Source: Candidatus Rokuibacteriota bacterium
Lineage (GTDB): Bacteria > Methylomirabilota > Methylomirabilia > Rokubacteriales > CSP1-6
Direction: 5' to 3'
Length of the DNA: 64,000 bases
NCBI GenBank assembly: GCA_016184125.1
Contig: JACPDG010000039.1
Coordinates: 1 to 64,000, forward strand
The position numbers and the translations under genes were made by a program. Of this stretch, positions 40,063-49,809 are shown piece by piece (the stretch's first letter is position 1; the number at the start of each line of letters is the position of its first letter). Below the pieces are notes generated by a model. That model saw nothing but the letters and a program-made list of their open reading frames with translations, ran no database searches and was not told the DNA's origin.

Positions 40063-43000
40063 GCTCGACCGCCACGCCGTCGGGTCCGAGGACCGCTTGG
40101 AGCTTCTGGACGAACTCGGGACTCGCCTCCACCGAATGCGCGCGCACGCGCAGCACGACCTCGTGCCGGGGCAGCAGCACGTGCACGAAGAGCGGGACGG
40201 AGCCGGGGTGCTCGCCACACGCCTTCAGCATGGCGGCCAGGGTCTCGTCGATGTGCTCGCTCGCGCGCACCCGCAGGCGGCAGGCGCCGGGCGCCGCGGC
40301 GCCGTTACCGTGTCCGTTCGCGATCCGTGTTCCGTTCTCTGCCAGCGCAGCCTCCAGCGGCCGGACGTCCTCGGCCAGGATGACCCGGCCCTTGTCTCCG
40401 TCGTCGATGCGGCCCCGGACCAGCACCGGTTCCCGTGACCGCAGGCACGCGGCCGCCGCCTTGAACGGCTCCGGAAAGATGGTGACGTCCACGGCGCCGT
40501 CCATGTCCTCGAGCGTGAAGAACGCCATCCGGTTGCCACTCTTCGTGACGGTCTCCTTGAGCCCTCCCACCTGCCCGAGCAACCGCACCCGGGCGCCGGG
40601 ACCGTGCGCGGAGAGATTGGCGGTCGACGTGATCCCGAGCGGCTCGAAGACGCCGCGGTATCGCGCCAGCGGATGCCCCGAGACGTAGAAGCCGAGCACT
40701 TCCTTCTCGAACGCGAGCCGCTGGTCGTCGTCCCACTCCGGGAGCACCGGCGTCTCCGCGGCCCGCGTCGCCGGCGCCGCGGTCTGCGGCAAGAGATCGA
40801 AGAAGGACGCCTGCCCGTCCTCCCGGTCGCGCTGCTGCCGCTGGCCGCTCTCCATCGCCGCGTCGAGCGTCGCCATGAGGTGCGCTCGCGTGACGCCGAA
40901 GGAATCGAAGGCGGCCGCCTTGATGAGGCTCTCCAGCACCCGCCGGTTGACCTGTCGCAGGTCCACGCGCGCACAGAAGTCCTCGAGGCTCTTGAACGGG
41001 CCGTCCTTCCGTCGTGTCTCGAGGATCGACTCCATCGCCGCCTCGCCGACGTTCTTGATCGCCGCCAGTCCGAACCGGATCGTGTCCCCGTCGACCGTGA
41101 AGCGCACCCCGGACCCGTTCACGTCGGGCGGCTCCACGCGGATCCCCATGGCGCGACATTCCTCGATGTACTTCACGATCTTGTCGGTGTCGCCCATTTC
41201 CGACGTGAGCAGCGCCGCCATGAACTCGACGGGGTAGTTCGCCTTGAAGTACGCGGTCTGGTACGCGACGAGCGCATACGCCGCGGCGTGGGAGTTGTGG
41301 ACCGCGATGCCGTTGGCGATGAAGCTCCGGGCGCCCGGGACCTCGATGTCGAACGTGGGCTCCTCGCCTTCGACCACGAACGCCCTCGGGCGCGACCATG
41401 TCACGGGTGCGGCCAGGAGGGCACCGAGTTGCGGCGACGCGAGGCGATCGGCGAGAAGCTCGAGCGTATCGCGACGGATACCGCGCTTGCCCACGTCCTC
41501 GAAGAGCAGGCGGTCGGCGATTCCGAGCGCCCGGCATGCGGCCTTGAGACTCGGGAAATGCTTGAGCAGTGCCTCGCGGAGCGGCTCGCGGCAGAGCGCG
41601 AGGGGAATGACGTCGACCGTCCCGCGCGCCTGAAGATCTCGGCTGCCGACGTACGAGGCGACCAGCGTGTCGAGCGCGACCCGCTTGTCGCCGACCAGGT
41701 AGGCGCCGACCAGATCGTGGAATCGCCGGTAGGCGCCGCGGCCGCCGAGCAGGTTGACCGTGTATCCGATCCGTCGCTGTCCGCGATACGCGAACGCCTT
41801 CGTGTGCACCGTGCTCGGCAGGCCCAGCTTCAACAACAGCCGGCGGACGTCGGCGGCGAGCCCCGGGGACGACGTGGCATAGAACACCGACCGGGTCGCG
41901 ACGTGTACGCATCCGTCACCCTGCCACAGCTTCCCGACGAGCACCGCGACCGAACCCCTGTCCCACCCGTCGACCAGGGCCGGCACGCGCTTGTCGAGCG
42001 CGGTCTTGCCCTGGAGTCCGCACGTGTCGAACAGGAAACGCACTGCGCCCGAAGAGCGCGCCCGATCGATGCGGACCGGCCGCACGGACGCAACGTCGCG
42101 GTCCTCGCGTCGCTCGACGCGAGCTTGCGTGTTCTCGAACCGCTCGACGACCGCAACCATGTCAGCGATCTCGTCGGCGTTTCTGGAATAGAGGTAGAAG
42201 TGGCTGTCGTACCCCAGGCTGCCTTCGGACAGCGCATAGCCCAGCAGCGCCGCCATGTGCGGCGCGACCGATCCGAAACCGCATGGGAGCTCGCGCACGA
42301 CGGCCACGAAGTCGTCGGCAGTCAGCTCCTCGGCGTTGACCCAGCCCCGCTGCGTGAAGATCGGGTGGTCGGGCGTGCACCGAATCGACATGCCGTTCGC
42401 GAGGGACAGCCGGCCGACCTGCCGCACACCGCTCGGGCGCGCGCCACACGTCTCGAACGCGCCGTCCTTCGTCAGCACGAGGTCGCCGTCGCGGATCTCC
42501 GTGATGAGCTTGCGGGATCCGTCGGCCATCTCGATCTGCGTATCCGCCACTGCGCACTTGTTGAAGCCGTACCCCGCGAACTTCTCCATCAGCTCCCAGA
42601 CGTGCTCGGCCTTCGCCTCCTTCGTTCCGCGCTCGGCGCAGCCCTTCAAGAACTTGTCGCGCTGCTTCGCCATGAGCTCGCGGTCCTTCTTCCCCATGGC
42701 GCGGCGGAGCGTGTCCGCCTCGCCCATGGAGAAGCCGGCCATCTCCGAGGCGATCAGCATGATCTGCTCCTGGTAGACCATGATCCCGTACGTCTCCTGC
42801 GTGAACGTCTCCATCGCGGGATGCTCGTACGTGATCCTGGCCTTGCCGTGCTTGCGGGCGATGAAGTCCGGGATGAGCTCCATCGGACCCGGCCGGTAGA
42901 GCGACACCATGGCGATCAGGTCCTCGAGCCGCTCCGGCTTGAGCTGGCGCAGCGCGTCGCGCATGCCGCTCGACTCCAGCTGGAACACCCCGAACGTCTT

Positions 43001-44851
43001 CGCCTCCGCGAGGAGCGCGTACGCCTTCGGGTCGTCGAGCGGGATCGCGCCGAGATCGATGCTCACGCCACGCGACTCGCGGATCAGCCCCACCGTGTTC
43101 GCCAGCACGGTCAGCGTGCGGAGCCCGAGGAAGTCCATCTTGAGCAGGCCGAGCTTCTCGATCGGCCCCATCGCGTAGCCCGTGATCAGCTCGGGCCGCT
43201 TCGGGTCCTTGTAGAGCGGCACGTAGTCGTCGAGCGGCGCGTCGGAGATGACGACGGCCGACGCGTGGACGGAGGCGTGTCGGGTGCACCCCTCCAGGAC
43301 GCGCGCGATGTCCCAGAGCTCCGTGACGCGCGGATCCGATCGCACCGCCTCCGCGAGCGGCGGGGACTTCTGGTGCGCGTCGTCGAGCGTGATGTTGAGC
43401 GGGAAGTTCGGCACGAGCTTGGCGATGCGGTCGACGTCGCCGTAGCTCATGCCGAGGACCCGGCCCACGTCGCGGATGGCGGCCTTCGCGCCGAGCGTCC
43501 CGAACGTGATGATGTGCGCCACGCGGTCGCGGCCGTACTTGTCGGCGACGTAGCGGATGACCTCGTCGCGGCGGTCGTCCGCGAAGTCGATGTCCATGTC
43601 CGGCATCGAGATCCGCTCGGGGTTGAGGAACCGCTCGAACAGCAGGCTGTACCGGATCGGGTCGACGTTCGTGATGCCGAGGCAGTACGCGACGAGCGAC
43701 CCCGCCGAGGAGCCGCGTCCCGGTCCGACCGCGATCCCCTGCTCCCGCGCGTACCGGATGAAGTCCCAGACCACGAGGAAGTATCCGGCGAAGCCCATCG
43801 TCTCGATGACGCGGAGCTCGTGCGCGAGGCGCTGGACGAACGCGTCGCCCGGCGCCGCGCCGTACCGCCACACCAGGCCCTCGCGCGCCCGGTCGGCGAG
43901 GTAGCTGTCGAGCGTGAACCGCGGCGGCACCTGGTACTGCGGCAGGTGGAACTGGCCGAACTCGAGGGTGAGGTTGCACCGCTCCGCGACCGCCAGCGTG
44001 TTGGTGCACGCCTCGGGGATCTCGCGGAAGACCTGGTGCATCTCCTCCGCGGACTTCAGGTAGAACTCCTGCGTCGAGAACTTCCAGCGGTTCGGGTCGA
44101 GCAGCGTCGTGCCCGTCTGGATGCAGAGGAGCGCCTCGTGCGCGCGCGCGTGGGTGGCGTCGAGGTAGTGCGAGTCGTTCGTCCCGGCGACCGGTGCGCC
44201 GATCAGCTTCGCGATGCGGACGGTGTCGGCCGTGGCCGTGACCTGCTGCTCGAGACCGTGGGCCTGGACCTCCATGAAGTAGTGATCCTTGCCGAAGACC
44301 TCCTGGTACCAGCCCGCGGTCTGCACCGCCTTGTCGAACTCGCCGGCCGTGATGAGTCGCGACACCTCGGAGTTCAGGCACCCGGACAGCACGAGCAGCC
44401 CGTCGGCGTGCTGGGCGAGGAGCTCCCGGTCGACGCGCGGCTTGTAGTAGAAGCCCTCGAGCCAGGCCTTCGAGACGAGCTTGATCAGGTTCCGGTATCC
44501 GGCGAGGTTCCGCACGAGCACCGTGAGGTGGTTCGCGCCCTCGTAGCTGCCGTCCTGTGGCGCGCGCTCCTTGCGGCCGCCGGGGGCGATGTACAGCTCC
44601 GCGCCGAGGATCGGCTTCAGCCCCGCCTTCTGCGCGGCGAGGTAGAAGTCGATGCCGCCGAAGAGGTTGCCGTGGTCGGTGACCGCGATCGCCGGGAACT
44701 TGAGCTGCTTGGCGCGGTCGACGAGCAGCTCGAGGCGCGCCGCGCCGTCGAGCAGGCTGTATTCCGAGTGGACGTGGAGATGGACGAAGTCGCTGTGCTG
44801 GATGGGTCTACTCCCATTCGATCGTGCTCGGCGGTTTCGAGGAGATGTCAT
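40046..44851 (-). CDS. dnaE: DNA polymerase III alpha subunit with in-frame intein
   Basis: [19 protein letters not shown]..., [25 protein letters not shown]/(intein)/[29 protein letters not shown]; start codon uncertain (overlaps guaA 3' end). Confidence 0.96.
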   Translation of the reverse strand: MTSPRNRRARSNGSRPIQHSDFVHLHVHSEYSLLDGAARLELLVDRAKQLKFPAIAVTDHGNLFGGIDFYLAAQKAGLKPILGAELYIAPGGRKERAPQDGSYEGANHLTVLVRNLAGYRNLIKLVSKAWLEGFYYKPRVDRELLAQHADGLLVLSGCLNSEVSRLITAGEFDKAVQTAGWYQEVFGKDHYFMEVQAHGLEQQVTATADTVRIAKLIGAPVAGTNDSHYLDATHARAHEALLCIQTGTTLLDPNRWKFSTQEFYLKSAEEMHQVFREIPEACTNTLAVAERCNLTLEFGQFHLPQYQVPPRFTLDSYLADRAREGLVWRYGAAPGDAFVQRLAHELRVIETMGFAGYFLVVWDFIRYAREQGIAVGPGRGSSAGSLVAYCLGITNVDPIRYSLLFERFLNPERISMPDMDIDFADDRRDEVIRYVADKYGRDRVAHIITFGTLGAKAAIRDVGRVLGMSYGDVDRIAKLVPNFPLNITLDDAHQKSPPLAEAVRSDPRVTELWDIARVLEGCTRHASVHASAVVISDAPLDDYVPLYKDPKRPELITGYAMGPIEKLGLLKMDFLGLRTLTVLANTVGLIRESRGVSIDLGAIPLDDPKAYALLAEAKTFGVFQLESSGMRDALRQLKPERLEDLIAMVSLYRPGPMELIPDFIARKHGKARITYEHPAMETFTQETYGIMVYQEQIMLIASEMAGFSMGEADTLRRAMGKKDRELMAKQRDKFLKGCAERGTKEAKAEHVWELMEKFAGYGFNKCAVADTQIEMADGSRKLITEIRDGDLVLTKDGAFETCGARPSGVRQVGRLSLANGMSIRCTPDHPIFTQRGWVNAEELTADDFVAVVRELPCGFGSVAPHMAALLGYALSEGSLGYDSHFYLYSRNADEIADMVAVVERFENTQARVERREDRDVASVRPVRIDRARSSGAVRFLFDTCGLQGKTALDKRVPALVDGWDRGSVAVLVGKLWQGDGCVHVATRSVFYATSSPGLAADVRRLLLKLGLPSTVHTKAFAYRGQRRIGYTVNLLGGRGAYRRFHDLVGAYLVGDKRVALDTLVASYVGSRDLQARGTVDVIPLALCREPLREALLKHFPSLKAACRALGIADRLLFEDVGKRGIRRDTLELLADRLASPQLGALLAAPVTWSRPRAFVVEGEEPTFDIEVPGARSFIANGIAVHNSHAAAYALVAYQTAYFKANYPVEFMAALLTSEMGDTDKIVKYIEECRAMGIRVEPPDVNGSGVRFTVDGDTIRFGLAAIKNVGEAAMESILETRRKDGPFKSLEDFCARVDLRQVNRRVLESLIKAAAFDSFGVTRAHLMATLDAAMESGQRQQRDREDGQASFFDLLPQTAAPATRAAETPVLPEWDDDQRLAFEKEVLGFYVSGHPLARYRGVFEPLGITSTANLSAHGPGARVRLLGQVGGLKETVTKSGNRMAFFTLEDMDGAVDVTIFPEPFKAAAACLRSREPVLVRGRIDDGDKGRVILAEDVRPLEAALAENGTRIANGHGNGAAAPGACRLRVRASEHIDETLAAMLKACGEHPGSVPLFVHVLLPRHEVVLRVRAHSVEASPEFVQKLQAVLGPDGVAVEHAGRA
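41294..42556 (-). mobile_element. DnaE intein, 421 aa, with LAGLIDADG-type endonuclease region
   Basis: Begins [29 protein letters not shown]; block [19 protein letters not shown]; endonuclease-like [12 protein letters not shown] and [12 protein letters not shown]; ends [21 protein letters not shown] then Ser+1. Confidence 0.95.
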
Positions 44852-46349
44852 ACACCACGCGATTGACGCCCTTCACCTCGTTGATGATCCGGTTGGAGAT
44901 ACGCCCCATGACCTCGTAGGGCAGGCGTGCCCAGTCGGCGGTCATCGCGTCGAGGCTCGTGACCGCACGGAGCGCGACGACGTGCGCGTACGTGCGGAAG
45001 TCTCCCATCACGCCGACGGTCCGGATCGGCAGGAGGACGGCGAACGTCTGCCACAGCTCGCGGTCGAGACCGGCGGCCCGGATCTCGTCCTGGACGACGG
45101 CATCCGCGTCGCGGAGGACGTCGAGCCGGTCGGCCGTCACCTCGCCCAGCACGCGGATGGCGAGCCCGGGGCCCGGGAACGGCTGGCGCCACACGATCTC
45201 CGACGGCAGGTCCAGCACCTCGCCGACGCGGCGCACCTCGTCCTTGAAGAGCTCGCGCAGCGGCTCGAGCAGCTTGAACTGCATCCGCATCGGGAGCCCG
45301 CCGACGTTGTGGTGCGTCTTGATCGTCGCGGACGGGCCGCGGTGCGACACCGACTCGATCACATCGGGATAGAGGGTCCCCTGCGCGAGCCAGGGGACGT
45401 CGCCGAGGCGCTTCGCCTCGTCCTCGAACACCGCGATGAACTCGGCGCCGATCCGCTTGCGCTTCATCTCCGGGTCCGTCACCCCGCGGAGCAGCTCGAG
45501 GAAGCGGTGCGAGGCGTCCACGTGGACCAGGTTGATGTGGAAGTTGTCGCGGAACGTGTGGACGACCGCCTGGGCCTCGCCCTTGCGCAAGAGCCCGTTG
45601 TCGACGAACACGCACGTGAGCTGATCGCCGATCGCCTCGTGGACGAGGACGGCGACGACGGAGGAATCGACGCCCCCGGACAGCGCGCAGAGCACGCGGT
45701 CCTTGCCGGCGCGCTCGCGGATCGCCCCGACGGTCGTGTCGACGAAGGACGCCATCGACCACGAGCGGCTCACGCCGCAGAGGTCGAGAAAGTTCTCGAG
45801 GATGCGGGTCCCCTGCGGAGTGTGAGCGACCTCCGGATGGAACTGCACGGCGTAGAGCCGCCGCGCCTCGTCTCCCATCGCGGCCACCGGGCAGTTGTCG
45901 GTCACGCCCATCGGCGTGAATCCCCGCGGCGCCCGCATCACGACGTCGCCGTGGCTCATCCACACGCTGAGCCGCCCGCGCGCATCCGGCGTCACGCCCT
46001 GGAACAGCCGGCTCGGAGCGATGAGCTCGACCTCGGCCTTGCCGTACTCCCGACGCTCGGACGGCACGACCTCTCCGTCGAGCAGATAGCCCATGGCCTG
46101 CATGCCGTAGCAGATGCCGAGCACAGGTACGCCGGCATCGAACAGCCCGCGCGGCGGGAGCGGCGCGCCTTCCTCGTACACGCTCGACGGCCCGCCCGAC
46201 AGCACGAACCCCCTGTACCCGGCACCGAGCAACTCGTCGATCGACTGCGTCGGCGGAAGGATCTCCGAGTACACGGAGAGCTCGCGGATGCGGCGAGCGA
46301 TCAGCTGCGTGTACTGAGACCCGAAGTCGAGGACCGCGATCTTGTCCAA
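44808..46349 (-). CDS. guaA: GMP synthase (glutamine-hydrolysing)
   Basis: [30 protein letters not shown]...[10 protein letters not shown]...[12 protein letters not shown]...KPPSTIEWE. Confidence 0.96.
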   Translation of the reverse strand: MDKIAVLDFGSQYTQLIARRIRELSVYSEILPPTQSIDELLGAGYRGFVLSGGPSSVYEEGAPLPPRGLFDAGVPVLGICYGMQAMGYLLDGEVVPSERREYGKAEVELIAPSRLFQGVTPDARGRLSVWMSHGDVVMRAPRGFTPMGVTDNCPVAAMGDEARRLYAVQFHPEVAHTPQGTRILENFLDLCGVSRSWSMASFVDTTVGAIRERAGKDRVLCALSGGVDSSVVAVLVHEAIGDQLTCVFVDNGLLRKGEAQAVVHTFRDNFHINLVHVDASHRFLELLRGVTDPEMKRKRIGAEFIAVFEDEAKRLGDVPWLAQGTLYPDVIESVSHRGPSATIKTHHNVGGLPMRMQFKLLEPLRELFKDEVRRVGEVLDLPSEIVWRQPFPGPGLAIRVLGEVTADRLDVLRDADAVVQDEIRAAGLDRELWQTFAVLLPIRTVGVMGDFRTYAHVVALRAVTSLDAMTADWARLPYEVMGRISNRIINEVKGVNRVVYDISSKPPSTIEWE

Positions 46350-46352
46350 TCA

Positions 46353-46492
46353 GATCATGGGGGGACTATCGATGCCCCCCAAACCCCCGCGCTCGGAGCG
46401 CCCCGGGGGGGTGCGCGGACGCACCCGTGGTGCGCGGACACACCCGCCGAAGCCGTGGCGCTCCTTGACCACCCGATTCGTTCACGGCTCTC
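46353..46492 (+). repeat. Modular palindromic repeat, copy I
   Basis: atcatggggggactatcgatgccccccaaacccccgcgctcggagcgccccgggggggtgcgcggacgcacccgtggtgcgcggacacaccc...gattcgttcacggctc. Confidence 0.88.
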
Positions 46493-46574
46493 GGATCGCC
46501 CCACCGGATCACACATCGACGTCGGCGTACGGTGGTCCGCACGCTGGGTTCACGCGAACGGTGCCGTCGGTCGG

Positions 46575-47735
46575 TCAGCGAGGCCGGCCGAGCTTCTGCG
46601 CCTGCTGGAAGACCTTACCCTCGGTCTTGATGGCCGGAGCGATGATCAGCTCGGTCTGCTGGAGCTCGCGGATGTTCTGCGCACCGACCGAGCCCATGCA
46701 GGTGCGAATCGCCCCGACCAGGTTCAGCGTCCCATCCTCGGTGAACGCCGGGCCGAACAGGATCTGCTCGAGCGACCCCGAGACGCCGACGCGGATCCGG
46801 GTGCCGCGCGGCAGGTTCGAGTGCGGCGTCGCCATGCCCCAGTGGTAGCCGCGGCCGGGCGCCTCGATGGCGCGGGCAAAGGCTGACCCGATCATGACGG
46901 CGTCCGCGCCCGATGCCAGCGCCTTGCACACGTCGCCGCCGGTCGTCATGCCGCCGTCGGTGATGATCGGCACGTACCGCCCGGTCTGCTTGTAGTAGAA
47001 GTCGCGGGCCGCAGCGGAGTCCGCGGTCGCGGTGACCTGCGGCACGCCCAGCCCGAGGACCTCGCGGCTCGTGCAGGCCGCGCCCGGTCCGACCCCGACG
47101 AGGACACCGTCCACGCCGCACTGCATGAGCTCGAGGCACGCCTCGTATGTGACGTGATTGCCGACGATGAGCGGGACCGCGAGGGACTTCTTCAGCTTCG
47201 CGAGGTCGAGCGTCTTGTACTCGGTCGCCACGTGGCGCGCGGTCGTGACCGTCGACTGCACGGCGAAGATATCGGCGCCGGCCTCCTGCGCGATCTGCGC
47301 GAAGCGCTCGGCGCGCTGCGGGATGGACGACACGGCGGCCGGGCCGCCGCCCTTCTTGATCTCCCGGATGCGCTCGTGGATCAGCTCTTCCTTGATCGGC
47401 TCGGAGTAGATGGACTGGATGATGCGCGTCGCCTCTTCCTGGCTCGCGGAGACGATGCGCTCCAGCACCTCGGCGGGGTTCTGGTAGCGCGAGAAGATGC
47501 CCTCGAGGTTGAGCACGGCGAGGCCGCCGTGGCGCGCCATCTCGATCGCGAGCTTCGGGCCCACGACACCGTCCATCGCGGCCGCGATGATCGGGAGGTC
47601 GAAGCGGCGCCCGCACAGCTCCCAGCTGATGTCGACCTCGCTCGAATTGACGGTGACCGGGCCTGGCACGAGGGCGATGTCATCGAAGCCGTAGGCCACC
47701 CTCGCCTTTCTGCCGCGACCAACCCACATCCCCAT
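46575..47735 (-). CDS. GuaB3-type IMP dehydrogenase family protein
   Basis: GRKARVAYGFDDIALVPGPVTVNSSEVDIS...IITDGGMTTGGDVCKALASGADAVMIGSAFARA. Confidence 0.88.
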   Translation of the reverse strand: MGMWVGRGRKARVAYGFDDIALVPGPVTVNSSEVDISWELCGRRFDLPIIAAAMDGVVGPKLAIEMARHGGLAVLNLEGIFSRYQNPAEVLERIVSASQEEATRIIQSIYSEPIKEELIHERIREIKKGGGPAAVSSIPQRAERFAQIAQEAGADIFAVQSTVTTARHVATEYKTLDLAKLKKSLAVPLIVGNHVTYEACLELMQCGVDGVLVGVGPGAACTSREVLGLGVPQVTATADSAAARDFYYKQTGRYVPIITDGGMTTGGDVCKALASGADAVMIGSAFARAIEAPGRGYHWGMATPHSNLPRGTRIRVGVSGSLEQILFGPAFTEDGTLNLVGAIRTCMGSVGAQNIRELQQTELIIAPAIKTEGKVFQQAQKLGRPR

Positions 47736-47868
47736 GTAGCGCCTCCGTCCGTCTCGGACTCGGTTCATCGGCCAGCGCGACCTCGCCGCCCTCGAACCCT
47801 AGATATAGTGATTGCGGTGATGCCGATATACGAGATTTCGTGCAGTATAGCGACCGGCCATGGACCGG

Positions 47869-48687
47869 TCAAGCGCGCCCCTCGGGCGCGGCCGCGCGCC
47901 CCTCGGGCGCGGCCGCGCGCCCCTCGCGCGAGAACTCCCACAGCAGCCGCAGGCCCTCGAGCCTCAGGTCGTCGTTCACCTCGTCGATCGAGGTGGCGAC
48001 GTCGGCGATGAGCGACACGAGGCCGCCGGTCCCGATGACCTTCGGATCCCCGCCCATCTCGGTCTTCATCCGCGTGATGATGCCGTCGACGAGCCCCGCG
48101 TACCCGTACACGACGCCGGACTGGATGTTGGTGACGGTGTTCCGCCCGATCGCCTCCTTCGGCCGCACGAGCTCCACGCGGTAGAGCCGCGCCGCGCGGC
48201 TCACGAGCGCTTCCACGGACGTGGCGATGCCCGGCGCGATCGCCCCACCGATGAACGCGCCCTGCTCGTTGACGCAGTCGAACGTCGTCGCCGTGCCGAA
48301 GTCCACGACGATCAGCGGAGCGCCGTAGAGGACGGTGGCCGCGAACGCGTCAACGAACCGGTCCGCGCCGACTTCCGCGGGGTTCTCGACGGCGAGCGGC
48401 ATCGGCGCGTTCAGCGCCGGCTGGACGAAGTACGGCTCGATGCCGAAGTACTGCTCGCACATCCACTGGAGCGTCTGCTGGACCGGCGGCACGACGTTCG
48501 AGATCGCGATGGCGTCGATGGCGTGCCGGTCGAGGCCCCGCGTGCGGAGAAGTGTCTCGATGAACAGGCCATACTCGTCCGCCGTCTGTTCCCGCCGGCT
48601 CGTCAGCCGCCACGAGCCCACGAGGCGCCGGCCGTCGAACACGCCGATCTTCGTGTTGGTGTTGCCGACGTCCGCGACGATCAGCAT
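47869..48687 (-). CDS. coaX: Type III pantothenate kinase
   Basis: MLIVADVGNTNTKIGVFDGRRLVGSWRLTSRREQTADEYG...VVDFGTATTFDCVNEQGAFIGGAIAPGI; C-terminal EGRAAAP repeats. Confidence 0.95.
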   Translation of the reverse strand: MLIVADVGNTNTKIGVFDGRRLVGSWRLTSRREQTADEYGLFIETLLRTRGLDRHAIDAIAISNVVPPVQQTLQWMCEQYFGIEPYFVQPALNAPMPLAVENPAEVGADRFVDAFAATVLYGAPLIVVDFGTATTFDCVNEQGAFIGGAIAPGIATSVEALVSRAARLYRVELVRPKEAIGRNTVTNIQSGVVYGYAGLVDGIITRMKTEMGGDPKVIGTGGLVSLIADVATSIDEVNDDLRLEGLRLLWEFSREGRAAAPEGRAAAPEGRA

Positions 48688-49754
48688 GACGCCCTCCCTC
48701 GCTCCGCCCGCGCGACCTCGACCACCTCGCCGGCGCTGATACGGCGTTCGGCGGCGCCGTCGGCGACCACGAGCGCGCCGTCCATCCCGATGTCGACGGC
48801 GACGCCTTCGACGTCGTCGATGCGCACCCGCCGGCCGATCGTCAGCGCGCGATCGAGCCACCGTGCGCGGACGGGCGCGAACCCCTCGGACTCGAACCGC
48901 GCACGCCAACGGTCGAGCGCGTCCAGGACCGCGTCGAGGACCACGTCGCGGTCGACGTCATGGCCGGTCTCCAGGAACAGGGACGTCGCCCGGCCGCACA
49001 GGTCGGCCCCGAACTCCGACTGGCGCACGTTGATGCCGATCCCGATGACCACCAACATGGGGGGCCCCGAGATGGCCCCCCATACCCCCCCGTCGCTCGC
49101 AACCGGCCCGGCACCGCCGGGCCGGTGCTCGGGCACCCGCTCGGCCACCGCGGGCCCCGACATGGCCCCCACACCCCCCGCGCTCGGAAGCGCCCCGGGA
49201 CACCCGGGGCGCTCCTCGACTACCCGCTCGGCAGGCGGTGTCGCCGGCGAGATCCGGGACTCGAGCAGGATGCCGGCGATCTTGCGCTCGCGCACGAGCG
49301 CGTCGTTCGGCCACTTGAGCCGGACGTCGACGTTCGCCACCGATTCGAGCGCGTCCGCGACCGCGACCGCGGCGACGAACGAGTAGAGCGGCAGCTGGCT
49401 CACGGCGACGCGCGGCCGAATCAGGATCGACGCCAACACGCTTGTCGCGGGCGTGGCTGTCCAGGCGTGACCCCGGCGTCCCCGGCCCTGGCGCTGGAAG
49501 TCAGCGACGACGACGGTCCCGTCGGGCGCGCCGTGGGCGGCCAGCTCGAACGCGAACGTCTGGGTGGAATCGACCTCGCGGAGACGGAGGACGCAGTGGC
49601 TCGCGCGCGCGGGCTCAGGGCCCGTGAACGGATCGGGTGGTCGAGGAGCGCCACGGCTTTGGCGGGTGCGTCCGCGCACCACGGGTGCGTCCGCGCACCC
49701 CCCCCGGGGCGCTCCGAGCGCGGGGGGCTTGGGGGGGCTCGATAGTCCCCCCAT
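48681..49754 (-). CDS. birA: Biotin-[acetyl-CoA carboxylase] ligase carrying in-frame repeat insertion
   Basis: LREVDSTQTFAFELAAHGAPDGTVVVADFQRQGRGRRGHAWTA...LKWPNDALVRERKIAGILLE...(repeat-coded)...VVIGIGINVRQ; the only in-frame ATG seen near the 5' end is inside repeat L. Confidence 0.85.
   Translation of the reverse strand: MGGLSSPPKPPALGAPRGGCADAPVVRGRTRQSRGAPRPPDPFTGPEPARASHCVLRLREVDSTQTFAFELAAHGAPDGTVVVADFQRQGRGRRGHAWTATPATSVLASILIRPRVAVSQLPLYSFVAAVAVADALESVANVDVRLKWPNDALVRERKIAGILLESRISPATPPAERVVEERPGCPGALPSAGGVGAMSGPAVAERVPEHRPGGAGPVASDGGVWGAISGPPMLVVIGIGINVRQSEFGADLCGRATSLFLETGHDVDRDVVLDAVLDALDRWRARFESEGFAPVRARWLDRALTIGRRVRIDDVEGVAVDIGMDGALVVADGAAERRISAGEVVEVARAERGRASC
49056..49146 (+). 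repeat. Modular palindromic repeat, copy J (inside birA)
   Basis: aacatggggggccccgagatggccccccatacccccc...ccggcccggcaccgccgggccgg... Confidence 0.85.
49147..49230 (+). repeat. Modular palindromic repeat, copy K (inside birA, tandem with J)
   Basis: ccgcgggccccgacatggcccccacaccccccgcgctcggaagcgccccgggacacccggggcgctcctcgactacccgctcg. Confidence 0.85.
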
Positions 49755-49761
49755 GAAGTCA
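49621..49761 (-). repeat. Modular palindromic repeat, copy L (birA 5' end)
   Basis: cccgtgaacggatcgggtggtcgaggagcgccacggc...ggtgcgtccgcgcaccacgggtgcgtccgcgcacc...ggggggctcgatagtccccccatgaagtcag. Confidence 0.88.
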
Positions 49762-49807
49762 GTTCGAGCAACAATCGAACGCCCGGGCGGTCGATTGTCG
49801 CTCGAAC
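49762..49807. repeat. 46-bp hairpin repeat (IR46), copy 2
   Basis: gttcgagcaacaatcgaacgcccgggcggtcgattgtcgctcgaac, just downstream of the valS stop. Confidence 0.85.
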
Positions 49808-49809
49808 TC

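Noticed and set aside
40604-44866. 1420-aa plus-strand ORF opposite dnaE
   Set aside because: Antisense shadow of the dnaE codons (Arg/Val/Asp/Glu-rich, no family); high GC depletes stops in this frame.
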